Origin: Colocasia esculenta
Lineage: Eukaryota; Streptophyta; Magnoliopsida; Alismatales; Araceae
Direction of reading: 5' to 3'
Assembly (NCBI GenBank): GCA_014218235.1
Contig: CM024758.1
Location: forward strand, 99,857,698-99,921,697
Length of the DNA stretch: 64,000 bases
Program-made: the position numbers and the translations under genes
Notes under the pieces: generated by a model
Told to the model about the DNA's origin: nothing
Seen by the model: only the letters and a program-made list of their open reading frames with translations
Database searches by the model: none
Shown: one piece after another, positions 43,004-56,460 of the stretch
Layout of the letters: each line of letters starts with the position of its first letter
Numbering within the stretch: position 1 is the stretch's first letter

Positions 43004-46000
43004 TGTAACAACCCTGGATATCTATGCCCATTAGGGCTCCATATCCAAGTCCCTCCCGCGATCGGACCGAAGTCTCGCAAGGGATAACGCGCACAAGTGT
43101 CCAGTAAGAACATAAAAGAAAACAACAGCAATATAAGACACAAGAAAGTACATGTGCTTATACATGTATACAACATTGTACAACTGTCCCAATACATTAT
43201 TACATGTCCAAGAAAAGAGTACAACTACTTGGGGCATACCCCGAGGGAGCGCAAGCTCACATAACACGACTAACTCTACTGCTGGTGGTATAAATCCGCC
43301 ACAACGCCTCCGCAAGCCATACAAGCCAGCTAATACCTAAAAAGAGCTGTAAGGGAGTGAGCCTCAACAAGTCACTGGCTCAGTAGGGACCTCCCAAAAA
43401 CAACAACTGAAAAGTGAAGAGACCTCAACCCCAAAGGGTCTCACTGGAAACACCTATAGCCAAACCATATCATGCTCACAACAATCATGATTAGCAATAA
43501 CTAAAACGTAATCTCAACAGCTAAATACATAGCCCAGAAGATAAGAGGAACAACAGGACTAGCACAGCACCACTAGTCCGCCCAACAACTGTAATGCCTA
43601 GGCCACATATCTCACAGGCAAACCACTACAACAATTGATTGCCTAAGCTACAAGCCTCATAGGCAAACCACTGCCTAGGCAGCAAGCTTCACAGGCAACC
43701 TACCCATGTAGGGTAACAGGACTGGCATCAGCACGCCAATCCACCACACACTAAATCCAAAATCGAAAACTTACCCGAAGAAGGGTAAAATATAACGGGT
43801 GGAAGGTCACACCACACGACCTTCACGGAACACAAGTCACCTCAACACCTGAGGAGATTGGTACACGACGTACCACAACACAAAGTTACATACGAAAGGT
43901 ATAGGTACCTACTACCACGAGGTACCACTATGGAACCACAACCACCACTGTGCCACCACAAAGGCACACCACAGCGAGTCAAATCACAACTGGTGAGACA
44001 CCACTCACGAGCCACAACCACTGGCAAAGCATGAGTCGAAAAGAACGACGCCACCACACGGGAACGGACTACTGGTTTATGACGCCAATATCCAACCTAG
44101 ACAACACAGCATAAGAACTACCTCTCAATCTCGCAGTCACAGACGAAAGGTCCAACTACCGCTCCACAAGCCAAAGAACAGTGGAGCCTAACCAACACCA
44201 CACCTGCAGACCACACAGCTGCAGGCCCATGCCTGGCACCTTTAGGGACTCCAGCCCGAGCTCCCTAAAGTGAGGCACTGGAAACACAGAACTAGCTGGG
44301 GACCAGTACATCTACTGGTGTCCGTCCCCCAACCACAAGCACGCTACAAGCGACTGCACACCCACAAACACAAGTCGCTGCCCCCAGTCATCTTTCCCTC
44401 AGCCGGACGTACAATTCAAACATAGGAGTGAGGGTGTCCAGGAAGACGACTCAGACCTCAGTGGTACACACTGTACTGGGACACGTCCCGAGCACAACAA
44501 ACACACGTGCCTGGCTCACACAGAACCTTGGGTACCCGACTGAAGAGGTATTCCAGAATAGGCGTCGGACCACCAAACTCAGCAACGCACAAACCACAAT
44601 ATATACTTACACAACCTTTATCTGTAAACCACGATATACAAGTGTTAGGATTAGCTTGTCACCGGTCATCGTGTGACCTCCAAGCTAACCTACATCGATA
44701 CATACATGAACCACAATAACATATATTAACCTTGCCTGTCATTGGTCATCTCATGACCTCCATAAGCAACACACAACACCTTGCATATTAACCACTTAAC
44801 TTAATATAATAACACACTATCTATAAATAACATGAACCACCAATGCATCATAAACCAACTCATAATCCTACACATGCTTTACTAACTTAACCATCTTAAG
44901 TAGCCTTTAAAAGACAACAAATGACCAAGGCTAGGTTCACACTGGAACCTCACTACCCAGCCACCGCAAACAAACCACAGAAGCTGAAACGCGACGGACA
45001 CAGGCGTCGCCTTTCAAATCGCGACGGCCTATCTGGATGCCATTCAAAACCTTAACGCGATAAGGCCAGTGTCGCGATAGAATCACGACGACCCGATACG
45101 TCGCCTTCAGGCCCAATTGGTCAACACGATAGTCAACATCCAAATCGCGATGGCACAACACATCACGATATGGACCACAATAACCATTACACTATGTTGT
45201 GACGGAACACACCGTCACGTTCAAGAAGAACGCGACGGGTCTAGAAGTTGCGTCCAAACCACCGCCCAACACACTAGACAAAAATAGAAACCCGATGATG
45301 CATGGCGTCGCGTTCATGCCATGAACGCGACGATGCACCCCGTCGCGTTTCAAACGCGACAATGAGTTCATCCTTCAGGCCGAACCCATGTTCTCCACCA
45401 GGGAAACCCACATATATCCGATACAATTATCAAACTAAAGCAGTAAACATGATAACCATGTCATGGCAAACCACCCATACATGCTTCCTCCCCTTTAAAC
45501 CCATTCAAAACAAAGTAACACAAGTAGGAAGTCTCCCTACCGACTGAACGAGTCTGAAGAACGCGAAGAACACCTCGTCACCGGCATGTCCACGCTCTGG
45601 ACGCCATCTCCGCGTGGAACTCGAGCCGCACGAGCCACCAGAAAGCGGAAACGCCAGAGAAAGCCCTCAGTAGCCTTCCCCCTTTGCCTGGACAGAGCTC
45701 CTCTGCTCTATCTGGGTGAAACAAAGCATTTAAGTCACATTCAAAATTGCGACGTAGTCAGACATCACGTTTTAAGAGTTAAATGCGACGATCACAACCG
45801 TCGCCAATCGGAACCCAATGCACCGCTCACACAAAGGCGTTTTCTGTGAATCGCAACGGAGGATACCATCACGTTTAAATTGTGACGACTTGCTCCGTCG
45901 TGTTCACAACCAGTGAACCAACGGGCAATTTGGGCTGGAATGTCCTGGCCCACAACGCCCACACAACGCACGGAAACCTTGACTAAGGCCCAATGACCAC

Positions 46001-46062
46001 CTTTTGGTCATGAGCACCACTCCAAAACCAATAAACACGGATCCGGAAAGATCGTGTCACTA
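43004..46062 (-). repeat. 3' LTR of LARD-2
   Basis: On the minus strand it begins near TAGTGACACGATC (expected TGTGACACGATC) and ends GGGTTGTTACA. Between 44990 and 45900 it holds hairpins built on GTCGCG, including GTCGCGTTCAT/ATGAACGCGAC (45307-45317/45321-45331) and GTCGCGTTT/AAACGCGAC (45342-45350/45352-45360). Confidence 0.82.
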
Positions 46063-48704
46063 TATTACTATCACCTAAAAAGGGATGTCATCCCCGACAT
46101 TCAAAACGAAGCCACGACAAGCCGAACTATCACCTAAAAAGAATTTAAACCATATACAGAATAAGTAGGATACTCTTTCTCTGCGCTTGCCTTTCAAACC
46201 ATCTTGCACTGACTCAATCTGCTCATTTCTATGCTTGTTCTGCTTTTCCTTTCTCTTTAACTCATTTCATTGCTGCTCTGCCCGATTACTGCAATCCGCT
46301 CTTTCTTTATCTTTCAACTGTTGGCGATTCTACCTTGTTGTTGGCACTTTATCTCCTTGAACTCAACCTGCTTCCACATTTTCCTAGTTGTGTTTGCAAC
46401 ATTCCTTTCTGGGTCGCTTCTCTTGCTCAAAACCCTTCACTAAACACTGCTACTTTTGGTGCTCTGCCATGATAAACCTTCTTTAATATTCTCGGATTTC
46501 CTCGGTGCCATTCCATTAACTTCCTATCACTGCCAACTATTATTCTGCCTCATCTGCATTCACATTCTCAACTGCCAGTTTCTCGGAGAAAATTGAAATA
46601 CTATAACTAAATTTCTTGTCTTTTTATACCACTCTACTCATGCTGCCTTAACTCATATCCGACCAAATACCACTGCCTCTTTACCTGCTGTGCAAAACCT
46701 TAAACTTTCCTTTAATCAATCAAAACCTTGGATAATTTGTGAATATTAAATCTTCCATGCTTCCGCTGCGCTACTCTGATTACACCGGATACTTAACGAA
46801 ATATCCTACAAATTCTACCCTTGTTAATGCCTTTATTTACTTTCCACTTTCACTATTATTCTATCTTCAGATGAACCCAATTCTAACTTTACCTGCTTCT
46901 TAGATCATCTTACTTAATCAATTAACACTGGAAGAAAATACCCGAATCCGTGAATTGCTTTCTCTAATACCTCAACTTTATATGTGCCACCTGAATTCTG
47001 ACATGCTACTACTGACATACCTTGCTCTTCACATACATTCCTTGCTTTGAATAACATTCTCTGACTGATTTAATAAATCTATTCCATAACCCTTCAAAAT
47101 ATTTGTGTTCTTACTACTGTGACCTTGCACTCTCTTATTAGGGAAATAAAACGCTCAACTAATTCAGCACATATTCTAATCTGCTTACTATTCTTTAACT
47201 GATCTGCCTTTTTTTTTACTTTTACATCAAACTCTGTAATACCTTTATAGAAGAATACCTCTGCTCGACTAAATCACTTTCTGTGTATTGCCATATAAAC
47301 ACTGACTGAACATTTTCTGAACCATCTAATTATATCTGTTTCATAATCTGCTATACTCTTTCTTTCTCTGGTCAATAACTCTTAACTTTATCTTTACTGC
47401 CAACTGTATTAATCACAATATCATTTCTACAAATATTCGACTATCTGGCTAATCTCACCGTGTCATCATACTGTAACTCTTGCTAGTATACAATCATCCT
47501 TCACTAAATACTGCCATAGCCAAATCCTGAAACTAAATTCTTTAAATACATAACTCGTTCTGCCTGATTCCTTTATTCCATTTGTTGCTTTATTCCCAAA
47601 TGCTGAAATAACAGCACACTCACTAATATCCTTTCACAATCTGCATTGTTGTTCCTCTCAACTTGATATTCCTTAACTGCTTCTCAATTAATTCATCTAT
47701 TTCCATTCTGTTTCACTTAGCTCCAACTCATTCCAAATATGCTTAACCTTAACCTTAACCTTAATCTTTCCCAAACTGTTCATAACTGCTAAGTTTCACT
47801 GATCTTATCTCTAGCACTGAAACCTTCAATAACTCATTCTGGGGAATCTTCACAATCTGCTACCTATCAATTAAATATCTTTCTTGTGAAATTCTCAGAA
47901 AATCTAACTATACACTGATTCTTCTTTACTCTCTCTTTACCCAAATGATCACCTCTGCACATACTTACATGAATCCTTATATCAAACTTTCTATTACCAT
48001 CATTACTCATAACAATACCATCCTCAAACACTCAACTATAACCATCTCTAATCATGATGCACAATTAATCCGACTGCTATAAATTACCGCTACTCTGTTC
48101 ACTAATACTTTATCTGAGACTAATCTGCCTCACTTAATCATTCAAAATCTTCCATATTACTGATCACATTATCACTCAACCTATTTCTTAACACCAACTG
48201 ATCCAATCTCAAGCACCACAATACCTCTGCCAAGGTTCTCAATCATAATCCGCACATTTCACCATCCTTGACACACACTAATTTGTTCCTCATCACACAT
48301 TGTTCCTCATTATAATGTTGTTCCCTCTGCTATTGTATCACACCATTACCATATACCTGTCTCTGCCAACTCTATACCTCACTAAAACACCTTTACTGAA
48401 TTCCATATTTGAATTCACTAATCCCTTCAATTTCTATAACTGAGAACCTTTAAACAACTATACCTTAACGGCAAACTGGCACACTGGTATAACCACTCAA
48501 CTTATACCACTAACCACATCATTTCTTTGACATTACTAACAACTGCCAGTTTAACAAACATACTCACACAATTCACATGCCAGAAACTCACGTAAAAACC
48601 ACTTTAAATCACATAAAACTGCAAACTTACTACCACCAGTGGACATTAAACCATGTCTTAGGATATTGTACCCTCAATGTCTTTTCATATTCTAACTGGA
48701 CCAT
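46063..48704 (-). ncRNA. Non-coding interior of LARD-2
   Basis: AT-rich with C-rich interruptions on the + strand; no open frame of 60 codons in any frame. Near the 3' LTR the minus strand reads GAATGTCGGGGATGACATCCC then TTTTTAGG, resembling the pre-polypurine region of chromoviruses and supporting the same parentage as LARD-1. Confidence 0.65.
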
Positions 48705-48716
48705 GCTCTGATACCA
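48705..48716 (-). promoter_or_regulatory. Primer binding site of LARD-2
   Basis: The + strand GCTCTGATACCA is the complement of TGGTATCAGAGC and lies two bases from the LTR edge at 48719. It fixes the element on the minus strand. Confidence 0.92.
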
Positions 48717-49142
48717 ACTGTAACGGCCCTAGATATCTATGCCCATTAGGGCTCCATATCCAATTCCACCTCCCGAGATCAGACTGAAGTCTTGCAAGGG
48801 ATAATGTGCACAAGTGTCTAGTAAGAATATAAAAGACAACAATAGCAGTATAAGACGCAAGAAAGTACATGTGCTTATACATGTATACAACAATGTACAA
48901 TTGTCCCAATACAATATTACGTGTCCAAGAAAAGAGTACAACTACCTGGGGCATACCCTGAGGGAGCGCAAGCTCACATAACACGACTAACTCAACTGCT
49001 GGTGGTACAAGTCCACCACAACACCTCCGCAAGCCACACAAGCCAGCTAATACCTAAAAAGAGCTGTAAGGGAGTGAGCCTCAACAAGTCACTGGCTCAA
49101 CAGGGACCTCCCAAAAACAACAACTGAAAAGTGAAGAGACCT

Positions 49143-50313
49143 AGCCTTCAAAAAAATTGGCACAGTTCCTACTGTAGGAGAGCCTCATTATTGTGCTGGA
49201 AAATTTTGAATCAAGCAGTCCCATTGGATAAGAGAATTGCGGAATGTGGTGTACAACTTGCTTCTTGTTGTTCCTGTTGTAGGAATCCTAGACAGGAGGA
49301 CAATAACCACCTTTCATATATGGCGATATGGCAGCCCACTGGGGAAATGGTTTCTTCCTCTCATTAGCCCAAAAATCAATTGCATGGCCAAATCACGATG
49401 AGAATATGGAGTTTCTTGCTTTTGAGTAACGTCCATTCACCTTTTGTATTGTGTCTCTTTACTGTCTTATTCTAATTCTTTGGAGATATGGAAGGGGAAG
49501 TCTAAGCAAGGTTTCAGTCCAAGCGGTTTTCGGCCAGGGTGGTGATTAACAACATCAAATTTATGGTTGCCAACTCTCTAGCTAAAATGCACTTCAAGGA
49601 TGAGCCCTCAAGTTATGAGCTGCAGGTACTCAATTCTTTTGGTTTCAGTCCTCAAGTATCTCCGAAATGTCTTAAGCTTCTTCGCTGGATTCCTTCAATT
49701 ACGAGTTTATGTCTGAATGTGGACGAAGCTAGCAAGGGGAACCTGGGACTGTGTGTGGGGTGGTGGTTGCATCTGTGATGTGCATGGTTCTATAAGGGTG
49801 GCTTTTGCTCACTTCTATGAAGACGGTAATAGCATGATCGTTGAAATAAGAGCCTTGTGTGATGGTCTTCGGTTGGCAGATTCCTTGGGTCTCGCCTATC
49901 TATTATAACACAAATTCATTGTTTGGCTAATTATTTTAAGGATGGAAGGTGTCCTTCATGGAGATCTTACCGCTGGTGGTGGGAAGCGAATGATAGAATA
50001 AACAGAAATGCTTATCGGGAGGCTAATCAGGTAGCAGATGGTTTGGCTATTATGGTTGTCAACTAGGGAGAACTATGTCTTCTGGGGGACGGTTTCCTAT
50101 ATGTGTAAAGGACCCTGCTTTTAGATAAAACTGGTCTTTTTCATGTTAGGAGATCTTGATCGGTTATATGGTTGTAATTTTCATGTTTATATAAATCCTT
50201 CGGCCAAGGTACATCACTAGTGGAGTGGGAACATTCTCCCCTTCTAGGGGAGGGTGCACTCTCCTATTAGAAGTTTCTGACGACTGCTTTTAATTAAAAA
50301 AAAAAAAAAAAAG
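49143..50313 (+). mobile_element. 5'-truncated LINE with RNase H
   Basis: The body ends in a poly(A) run (50296-50312) and is flanked by AGAGACCT (49135-49142 and 50314-50321). The 3' part translates to LNVDEASKGNLGLCVGGG, then AFAHFYEDGNSMIVEIRALCDGL and LADSLGL. This is the RNase H domain that follows reverse transcriptase in plant L1-type LINEs, with the D-E-D pattern recognisable. Upstream of it a zinc-knuckle-like segment of the LINE C terminus is weakly visible (49160-49340). Frameshifts and stops are present. Confidence 0.88.
49650..49910 (+). pseudogene. LINE RNase H domain (broken)
   Basis: RWIPSITSLCLNVDEASKGN begins the domain, with one frameshift near 49765 before CDVHGSIRVAFAHFYEDGN and VEIRALCDGLRLAD. 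The family removes RNA from the RNA-DNA hybrid during target-primed reverse transcription. Confidence 0.8.
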
Positions 50314-52567
50314 AGAGACCTCAACCCCAAAGGGTCTCACTGGTAACACCGATAGCCAAACCATATCATGCTCAAAACAATCATGATTAGCAATAACTAA
50401 AAGTAATCTCAATAGCTAATACATAGCCCGAAAGATAAGAGGAACAAAAGGACTAGCACAACACCACTAGTCCGCCCAAACAAATGTAATGCCTAGGCCA
50501 CATGCCTCACACGCAAACTACTACAACAACGGATCGCCTAAGCTACAAGCCTCACAAGCAAACCACTGCCTAGGCTGCAAGCTTCACAGGCAACCTACCC
50601 ATGTAGGGCAATAGGACTAGCATCAGCAAGCCAATCCACCACACACTAAAACCATAATCGGAAACATACCCGAAGAAGGGTAAAACATAACGAGTGGAAG
50701 GTCACACCACACGACCTCCACGGAACACAAGTCCACCTCAACACCTGAGGAGACTGGTACATGACGTACCACAACAGAAAGTTAGCTATGAAAGATATAG
50801 GTACCTACTACCACGAGGTACCACTATGGAACCAAAACCACAACTGTGCCACCACTAAGCACCACCACAGTGAGTCAAATCACAACTGGTGAGACACCAC
50901 TCACGAACCACAACCACTGGCAAAGCACGAGTCGGAAAGAACGACGCCACCACACGAGAATGGACTACTGGTTCATGATGGCAGTATCCAACCCGGACAA
51001 CATAGCACAAGAACTACTTCTCAGTCTCGCAGTCACGGACGAAAGGTCCAACTGCCGCTCCACAACCACAAGCCAAAGAACAGTGGAGCCTAACCAACAC
51101 AACACCTGCAGACCACACAGCTGCAGGCCATGCCTAGCACTTTAGGGACTCCGGCCCAAGCTCCCTAAAGTGAGGCACTGGAAAACAAAGGACTAGCTAG
51201 GGACCAGTACGTCTACTGGTGTCCGTCCCCCCAACCATAAGCACGCTACAAGCGACTACACACCCACAAACACAAGTCGTTGCCCCCAGTCGTCTTTCCC
51301 TTAGCCGGACGTACAACTCAAACACAGGAGTGAGGGTGTCTAGGAAGATGACTCAGACCTCAGTCGCCCCGAGAACAACAAACACACGTGCCTGGCTCAC
51401 ACAGAACCTGGGGTACCCGACTGAAGAAGTATTCTGAAATTGGCGCCAGACCACCAAACTCGGCAATGCACAAACCACGATATATACTTACACAACCTTT
51501 ATCTATATACCACGATATATAAGTGTCAGGATTAGCTGTCACCGGTCACCGTGGGACCTCCAAGCTAACCTACATCGATACATACATGAACCACAATAAA
51601 ATATATTAACCTTGCCTGTCATTGGTCATCTCATGACCTCCATAAGCAACACACAACACCTTGCATATTAACCACTTAATTAATATAATAAACACTATGT
51701 ATAAATAACATGAACCACTAATGCATCATAAACCAAACTCATAATCCTACACATGCTTACTAACTTAACCATCTTAAGTAGCCTTAAAAGACAACAAATG
51801 ACCAAGGCTAGGTTCACACTGGAATCTCACTGTCCAGCCACCGCAAACAAATGACAGAAGCTGAAACGCGACGGACACAGGCGTCGCCTTTCAAATCGCG
51901 ACGGCCTATCCGGACGCCATTCAAAACCTTAACACGACAGAGTCAGTGTCGCGATAGAATCGCGACGACCCGATACGTCGCCTTCAGGCCCAATCGGTCA
52001 ACACGACAGTCAACATCCAAATCGCGACGGCACAATACGTCACGATATGGACCACAATAACCATTATACTAAGTTGTGACGAAACACACCGTCACGTTCA
52101 AGAAGAATGCGACGGGTCGAGAAGTCGCGTCCAAACCACCGCCCAACACACCGGACAAAAACAAAGACGCGACGATGCATGGCGTCGCGTTCATGCCATG
52201 AACACGACAATGCACCCCCGTCACATTTCAAATGCGACAATGAGTTCAGCCCTCAGGCCGAACCCACCTTCTCCACCGGGGAAACCCACACATATCTGAT
52301 ACAATTATCAAACTAAAGCAGTAAACATGATAACCATGTCATGGCAACCACCCATACATGATTCCTCCCCTTTAACCCATTCAAAACAAAATAACACAAG
52401 TAGGAAGTCTCCCTACCATCTGAACGAGTCCGAAGAACACCTTGCCGCCGGCGTGTCCACACTCCGAATGCCATCTCCGTGTGGAACCGCACCGCACGAG
52501 CCACCAGAAAGCCGAAACACCAGAGAAAGCCTTCAGCAGCCTTCCCCTTTTGCCTAGACAGAGCTCC

Positions 52568-55500
52568 TGTGACGACCCTCATTATACCGGTACGGTTAGC
52601 GAGCACTGCCACAGTGGGACATTTACCCAACGATACGTACAGCTGAGATACACGCGAATATACAACAGAGTAGCGGAAGTAAAAGACAACAGTCTCCATT
52701 CATTCATCATCCACATTAAACATACATGCAATTCGCCATTAGTATAAAAGGAACTAAAGTTCACATAAATTAAATTGCTGAAATGGGAATACAATGTCCA
52801 CACTTTTACATTCTTTTCATAGTACTCTAATACAATGCTCGAATTACATACTTAGGAAATACACAAATCTCAAGAAACTCCAAAGCTAGCTAGTCTCCGC
52901 GCTCGGAGTCCGTCTCCACCGTCTCCTCCAACGGTGCCGTGTCACCAACTATACCTGTACGCCGAAGCAAGGAGTGAGTCCAAGGACTCAGCAAGCAACA
53001 CTACTCACGATATACACGTACAAGTCCTAGTGGTTTCTACATGCACATTTACAATTTGCAACCAATAGCATGCTAGTCAATTCAAGTTTCAACCTATCAT
53101 GAAAGTTTTACAATTTATACATGAATCATATTTTCAGATTTCTAAAAATAAAATTCACCTTCACATGCTCTCTACTCAATTTACTCATGAAACTTTAATC
53201 TTTAAAGAGCTAAAACATGAGAGCTACCAACATGAACATTTTACATACATGAAAGGGGAACACAACTAGCATGGATTTCACATGTCCTTAAGTGCATACA
53301 TAACCTTTTCACATGCTTTAGGTTCTGATTTCACATGGTTTAACGGCTGTAAACCTATACATGGAAGCTACATTATTGCATAAAACATATCATGTGTTCA
53401 AACGATCATGCTATCTTTTGCCCGTTTTCACCAATTATCCCTAACATGGATTCTAAACATCTTTGCACATAATAACATGATGATAATAACATAAATTCAT
53501 TGATTTCACATGATTTCAGATTGTTTCACATGGTTTTCAATAACACATTTTCACATCTTTAGTTTCACATTTTCTTTACACGAATTTCCTCTTTCACATG
53601 GTTCACTTACACATACACATTCACATTGTCACTTACACATTTACACATGGACACATACACATTACACATTTCACATTACACATTTTAGGTGTCGTGACAC
53701 ATAGTCCAAACCACCAAAGAAGGACATATACACATTACATTACACATAGACGCCATCTAGCATTCCAATGGCGACTCTTGGACTGTGCAGACCGGGAACA
53801 AGTCTCCACCCTAACCAGTGGTACTTATCCACCTCCAGGATTTCCCCCTAATGCCCTTAGGGTCACTTACACATTGAACTTTCTCAGGGGGACTTTTCCT
53901 GATACAGCTCCACTGCCCTCTACGGAAGCAGTGTCACATGGCACAGTTACACATTACACATTTACCTTTTACACATGGTTTTACAGTTCACACTTCATCA
54001 CATTTACTTCCTCACTCACATTAATATCTCTGTTTTCCTAACATGGTACTACAGAATTTCAAGAGCTAGCACACAGTAATTTTCACTAATTAAGTTGGTT
54101 TTAGACAATAACTAATCACATTACGGTAATACACGTAGATTATCACATTTCACATGAAAATACATAAATTTTATTTACTTATGCAATGACCTGAAATTTT
54201 AACCACATACTTTTTTCGGGTTCAAAATCATACACTCAATTTTCAGATTTTTCTGAGCTAAATAGAATTTACAGAAAATAAAACACCTATTTAGCATACT
54301 ATTCACAACTTAAGTTAACATGGGGTTTAACGTATCCTGCAAATTTGCCACTTACTGGTTTAAACATAGGCTACTAATATGTGCACTATTTGAGAAACAA
54401 AAATTTCCCTAAATCATACATCTATGGATTTCACCACAACCATTCTTGCATGTCTTTCTATTTATCGAACCGAATTCATTTGCAACTCATACAAGCATGG
54501 ATCAAATTTACCAAAATTGGACATACATTTACTGATCTACTAATCTTTATGAACTGACAAAAACCAAGGTATTCAGTTTAATCCTACTCATGGAACATGG
54601 ATTGGCAAGAATATTATCAAAAGTTTAAGGAATACAATTTCCTACATTCACCATCACAAACCACATTCATCCACACACCACAATTGATAATATACATAGA
54701 GTATAAGATTACCATATATCCTCATCACGGAAGACACACCGAAATTAATGTATAAGAAGGGCAGAACAGCTCACTGTTCTGTCCAGAGGAACTTGGTGGC
54801 GGTCTTGGCCGCTGACTCAGGGTCAGCGGCATGGCCGATGGATGCCAAGCATGATCTGGGCGTCCAGGGACCTTGCCGTCAAGCCAGGTCTGTGCAGAAA
54901 CACTGACCCGAGCTCTCAAACTTCGGTGAATGGGAGGGTCTAGGACTCGAGGAAAAATCCATAGAAATAATAGAAACGACCTAGACACATACGGGAATAC
55001 CATGGATAGGTCACTTGCCTTCTAAAAATTCCTCCAAAGGATTTAGGCTCGGTGAAGGTCTCCTTGGGCTGTCCCAAGAAGTGCAGAAATCCCTCCAAAA
55101 GATCTCTCCTCTGGGCTCCTGGATGGTCTCCACGCCAAGGGGATGTCGGGGAAGCCTCCTCCTTTGATCCAGCTACCTTCTTGAAGCAGTGGAACGCCGG
55201 ATCAAGCTCCAGGGGGTCGGATCTGTGGTGCTAAGAGGGGTTTTTCTCACAGACTTTCTCTAGGGTTTTTCTTTCTCACTTTTTCTCCTCTTGCAAGGGT
55301 CAAGTGAGGAGTGGGGAGAGGCCATTTTAGGTTCAGACCTAAGGAGAGTCTCTCTCCCACTCACCAAGCTGATTTGATAGCCTTCAGAGCCGTTGGGGAC
55401 ATCCCCCAATGGTTGGCTTGCCTTGTTTCAGAAGCTTGCAGCTCTGCTGCGCATGCAGGCCAGAGAGATTGGCGTCCATATCGCTGGACGCCCGGATTAG

Positions 55501-55801
55501 TGTCGGCGTCCAGGTCTGGACGCTGACACCACATTAGCGGCCAGGGGTTGACGCCAAGGGGCCTTCGGCCAGAACCCTAAGTTATGCAGAAAACCATGCA
55601 TACCATGCATATATACATGCAATACGTATACGGTATTATACCCATACTATCACATGCAATACATACATTATTTATATTTAAGCTAAACATATGCACACGT
55701 ACTCGTACTAATTAATACGTACGTAAATATGTACATACATACACAAGCACAAATATACACACATAAATACAAATAATGCGACGGAATTAGAGGGCCTTAC
55801 A
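52568..55801 (-). mobile_element. Solo LTR-2, 3.2 kb, inverted relative to solo LTR-1
   Basis: On the minus strand it reads TGTAAGGCCCTCTAATTCCG...GAGGGTCGTCACA. Perfect five-base copies GCTCC flank it (52563-52567 and 55802-55806). It is collinear with solo LTR-1 apart from the 174-bp duplication. It interrupts the 5' LTR of LARD-2 and is therefore younger than that element. Confidence 0.92.
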
Positions 55802-56116
55802 GCTCCTTGCTCTATCTTGGCAAAACAAAGCATTTAAGTCACATTCAAAATCGCGACGTAGTCAGACGTCACATTTTAAGAGTTAAACGTGATGACCACA
55901 ATCGGAACCCAACGCACCGCTCAACACAAAGGCGGTTCTGTGAATCGTGATGGAGGAGACCATCGCATTTAAATCGCAACGACTTTCCCCGTCGCGTTCA
56001 CAACCATTGAACCAACGGGCAGTTTGGGCTGGAATGTCCGGCCTACAACGCCCACACAACGCATGGAAACCTTGACTAAGGCCCAATGACCACCTCTTGG
56101 TCACGAGCACCACTCC

Positions 56117-56460
56117 TCTAGTTCATGACGCAAGTGCCTTTGAGGTTTCTTTACTAGTCTAGCTTTGGCGAATATTGGCTATTCGTGTTCGGCCATAGAA
56201 GGATCTAAGCCAGGCATTTCTTTGTAAGTCCAACTGAAGCAATCTTTATATTCCAGCCAGAGTTGTTTGTACGACTGCTTTTCGTTTTCATCGAGGAGAG
56301 CACTTATGAAGATTGGCCGGGGGATCCCTGTTGCCTAAGATTGAGTTCAACTAGTTCATCTACAGTAGCCTGTCCGCAATCTTCGAGTTCGCGCAGGGCT
56401 AGCTATAGATCGATGAAATCTTTCTCTTCATCGAAGTTGGCAACATACACATCATAATGT
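56117..56460 (-). pseudogene. Tat-2 reverse transcriptase, N-terminal part
   Basis: The minus strand gives HYDVYVANFDEEKDF, then VDELVELNLRQQGSPGQ, then in another frame ISALLDENEKQSYKQLWLEYK, DCFSWTYKEMPGLDPSMAEH and KKPQRHLRHELE. The EMPGLDP block and the H-x-L-E end are the start of the Ty3/gypsy reverse transcriptase finger region. It stops at LARD-2; the next residues known in the family up to MAVEDKIYTAF are absent. Confidence 0.85.

Larger units (their letters stand above)
43004..56116 (-). mobile_element. LARD-2: non-coding LTR element inserted in the Tat-2 reverse transcriptase
   Basis: Minus-strand 5' LTR (56116 down to 48719, itself interrupted), primer site at 48716-48705, non-coding interior (48704-46063) and 3' LTR (46062-43004). 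LTR length without insertions is about 3.0 kb. No open frame of 60 codons exists between 45850 and 48684. No matching target sites are seen: the right end lacks about 45 bp of LTR, and roughly 100 codons of reverse transcriptase are missing next to it, so a deletion removed that junction. Confidence 0.85.
48719..56116 (-). repeat. 5' LTR of LARD-2, split by a LINE and a solo LTR
   Basis: Segments 48719-49142, 50322-52567 and 55807-56116 align collinearly with the LTR at 43004-46062. The break points carry target-site copies of the two nested insertions. Many CpG sites present in one LTR are TpG or CpA in the other. Confidence 0.85.

Noticed and set aside
47745..47772. CCTTAA repeats resembling a telomere tract
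   Set aside because: Only three units of CCTTAA, not the plant CCCTAAA repeat, inside the LARD-2 interior.
53510..54041. Plus-strand frames in solo LTR-2
   Set aside because: Histidine/threonine-rich translation of CACATTTACACA-type repeats; no counterpart in frame in solo LTR-1.
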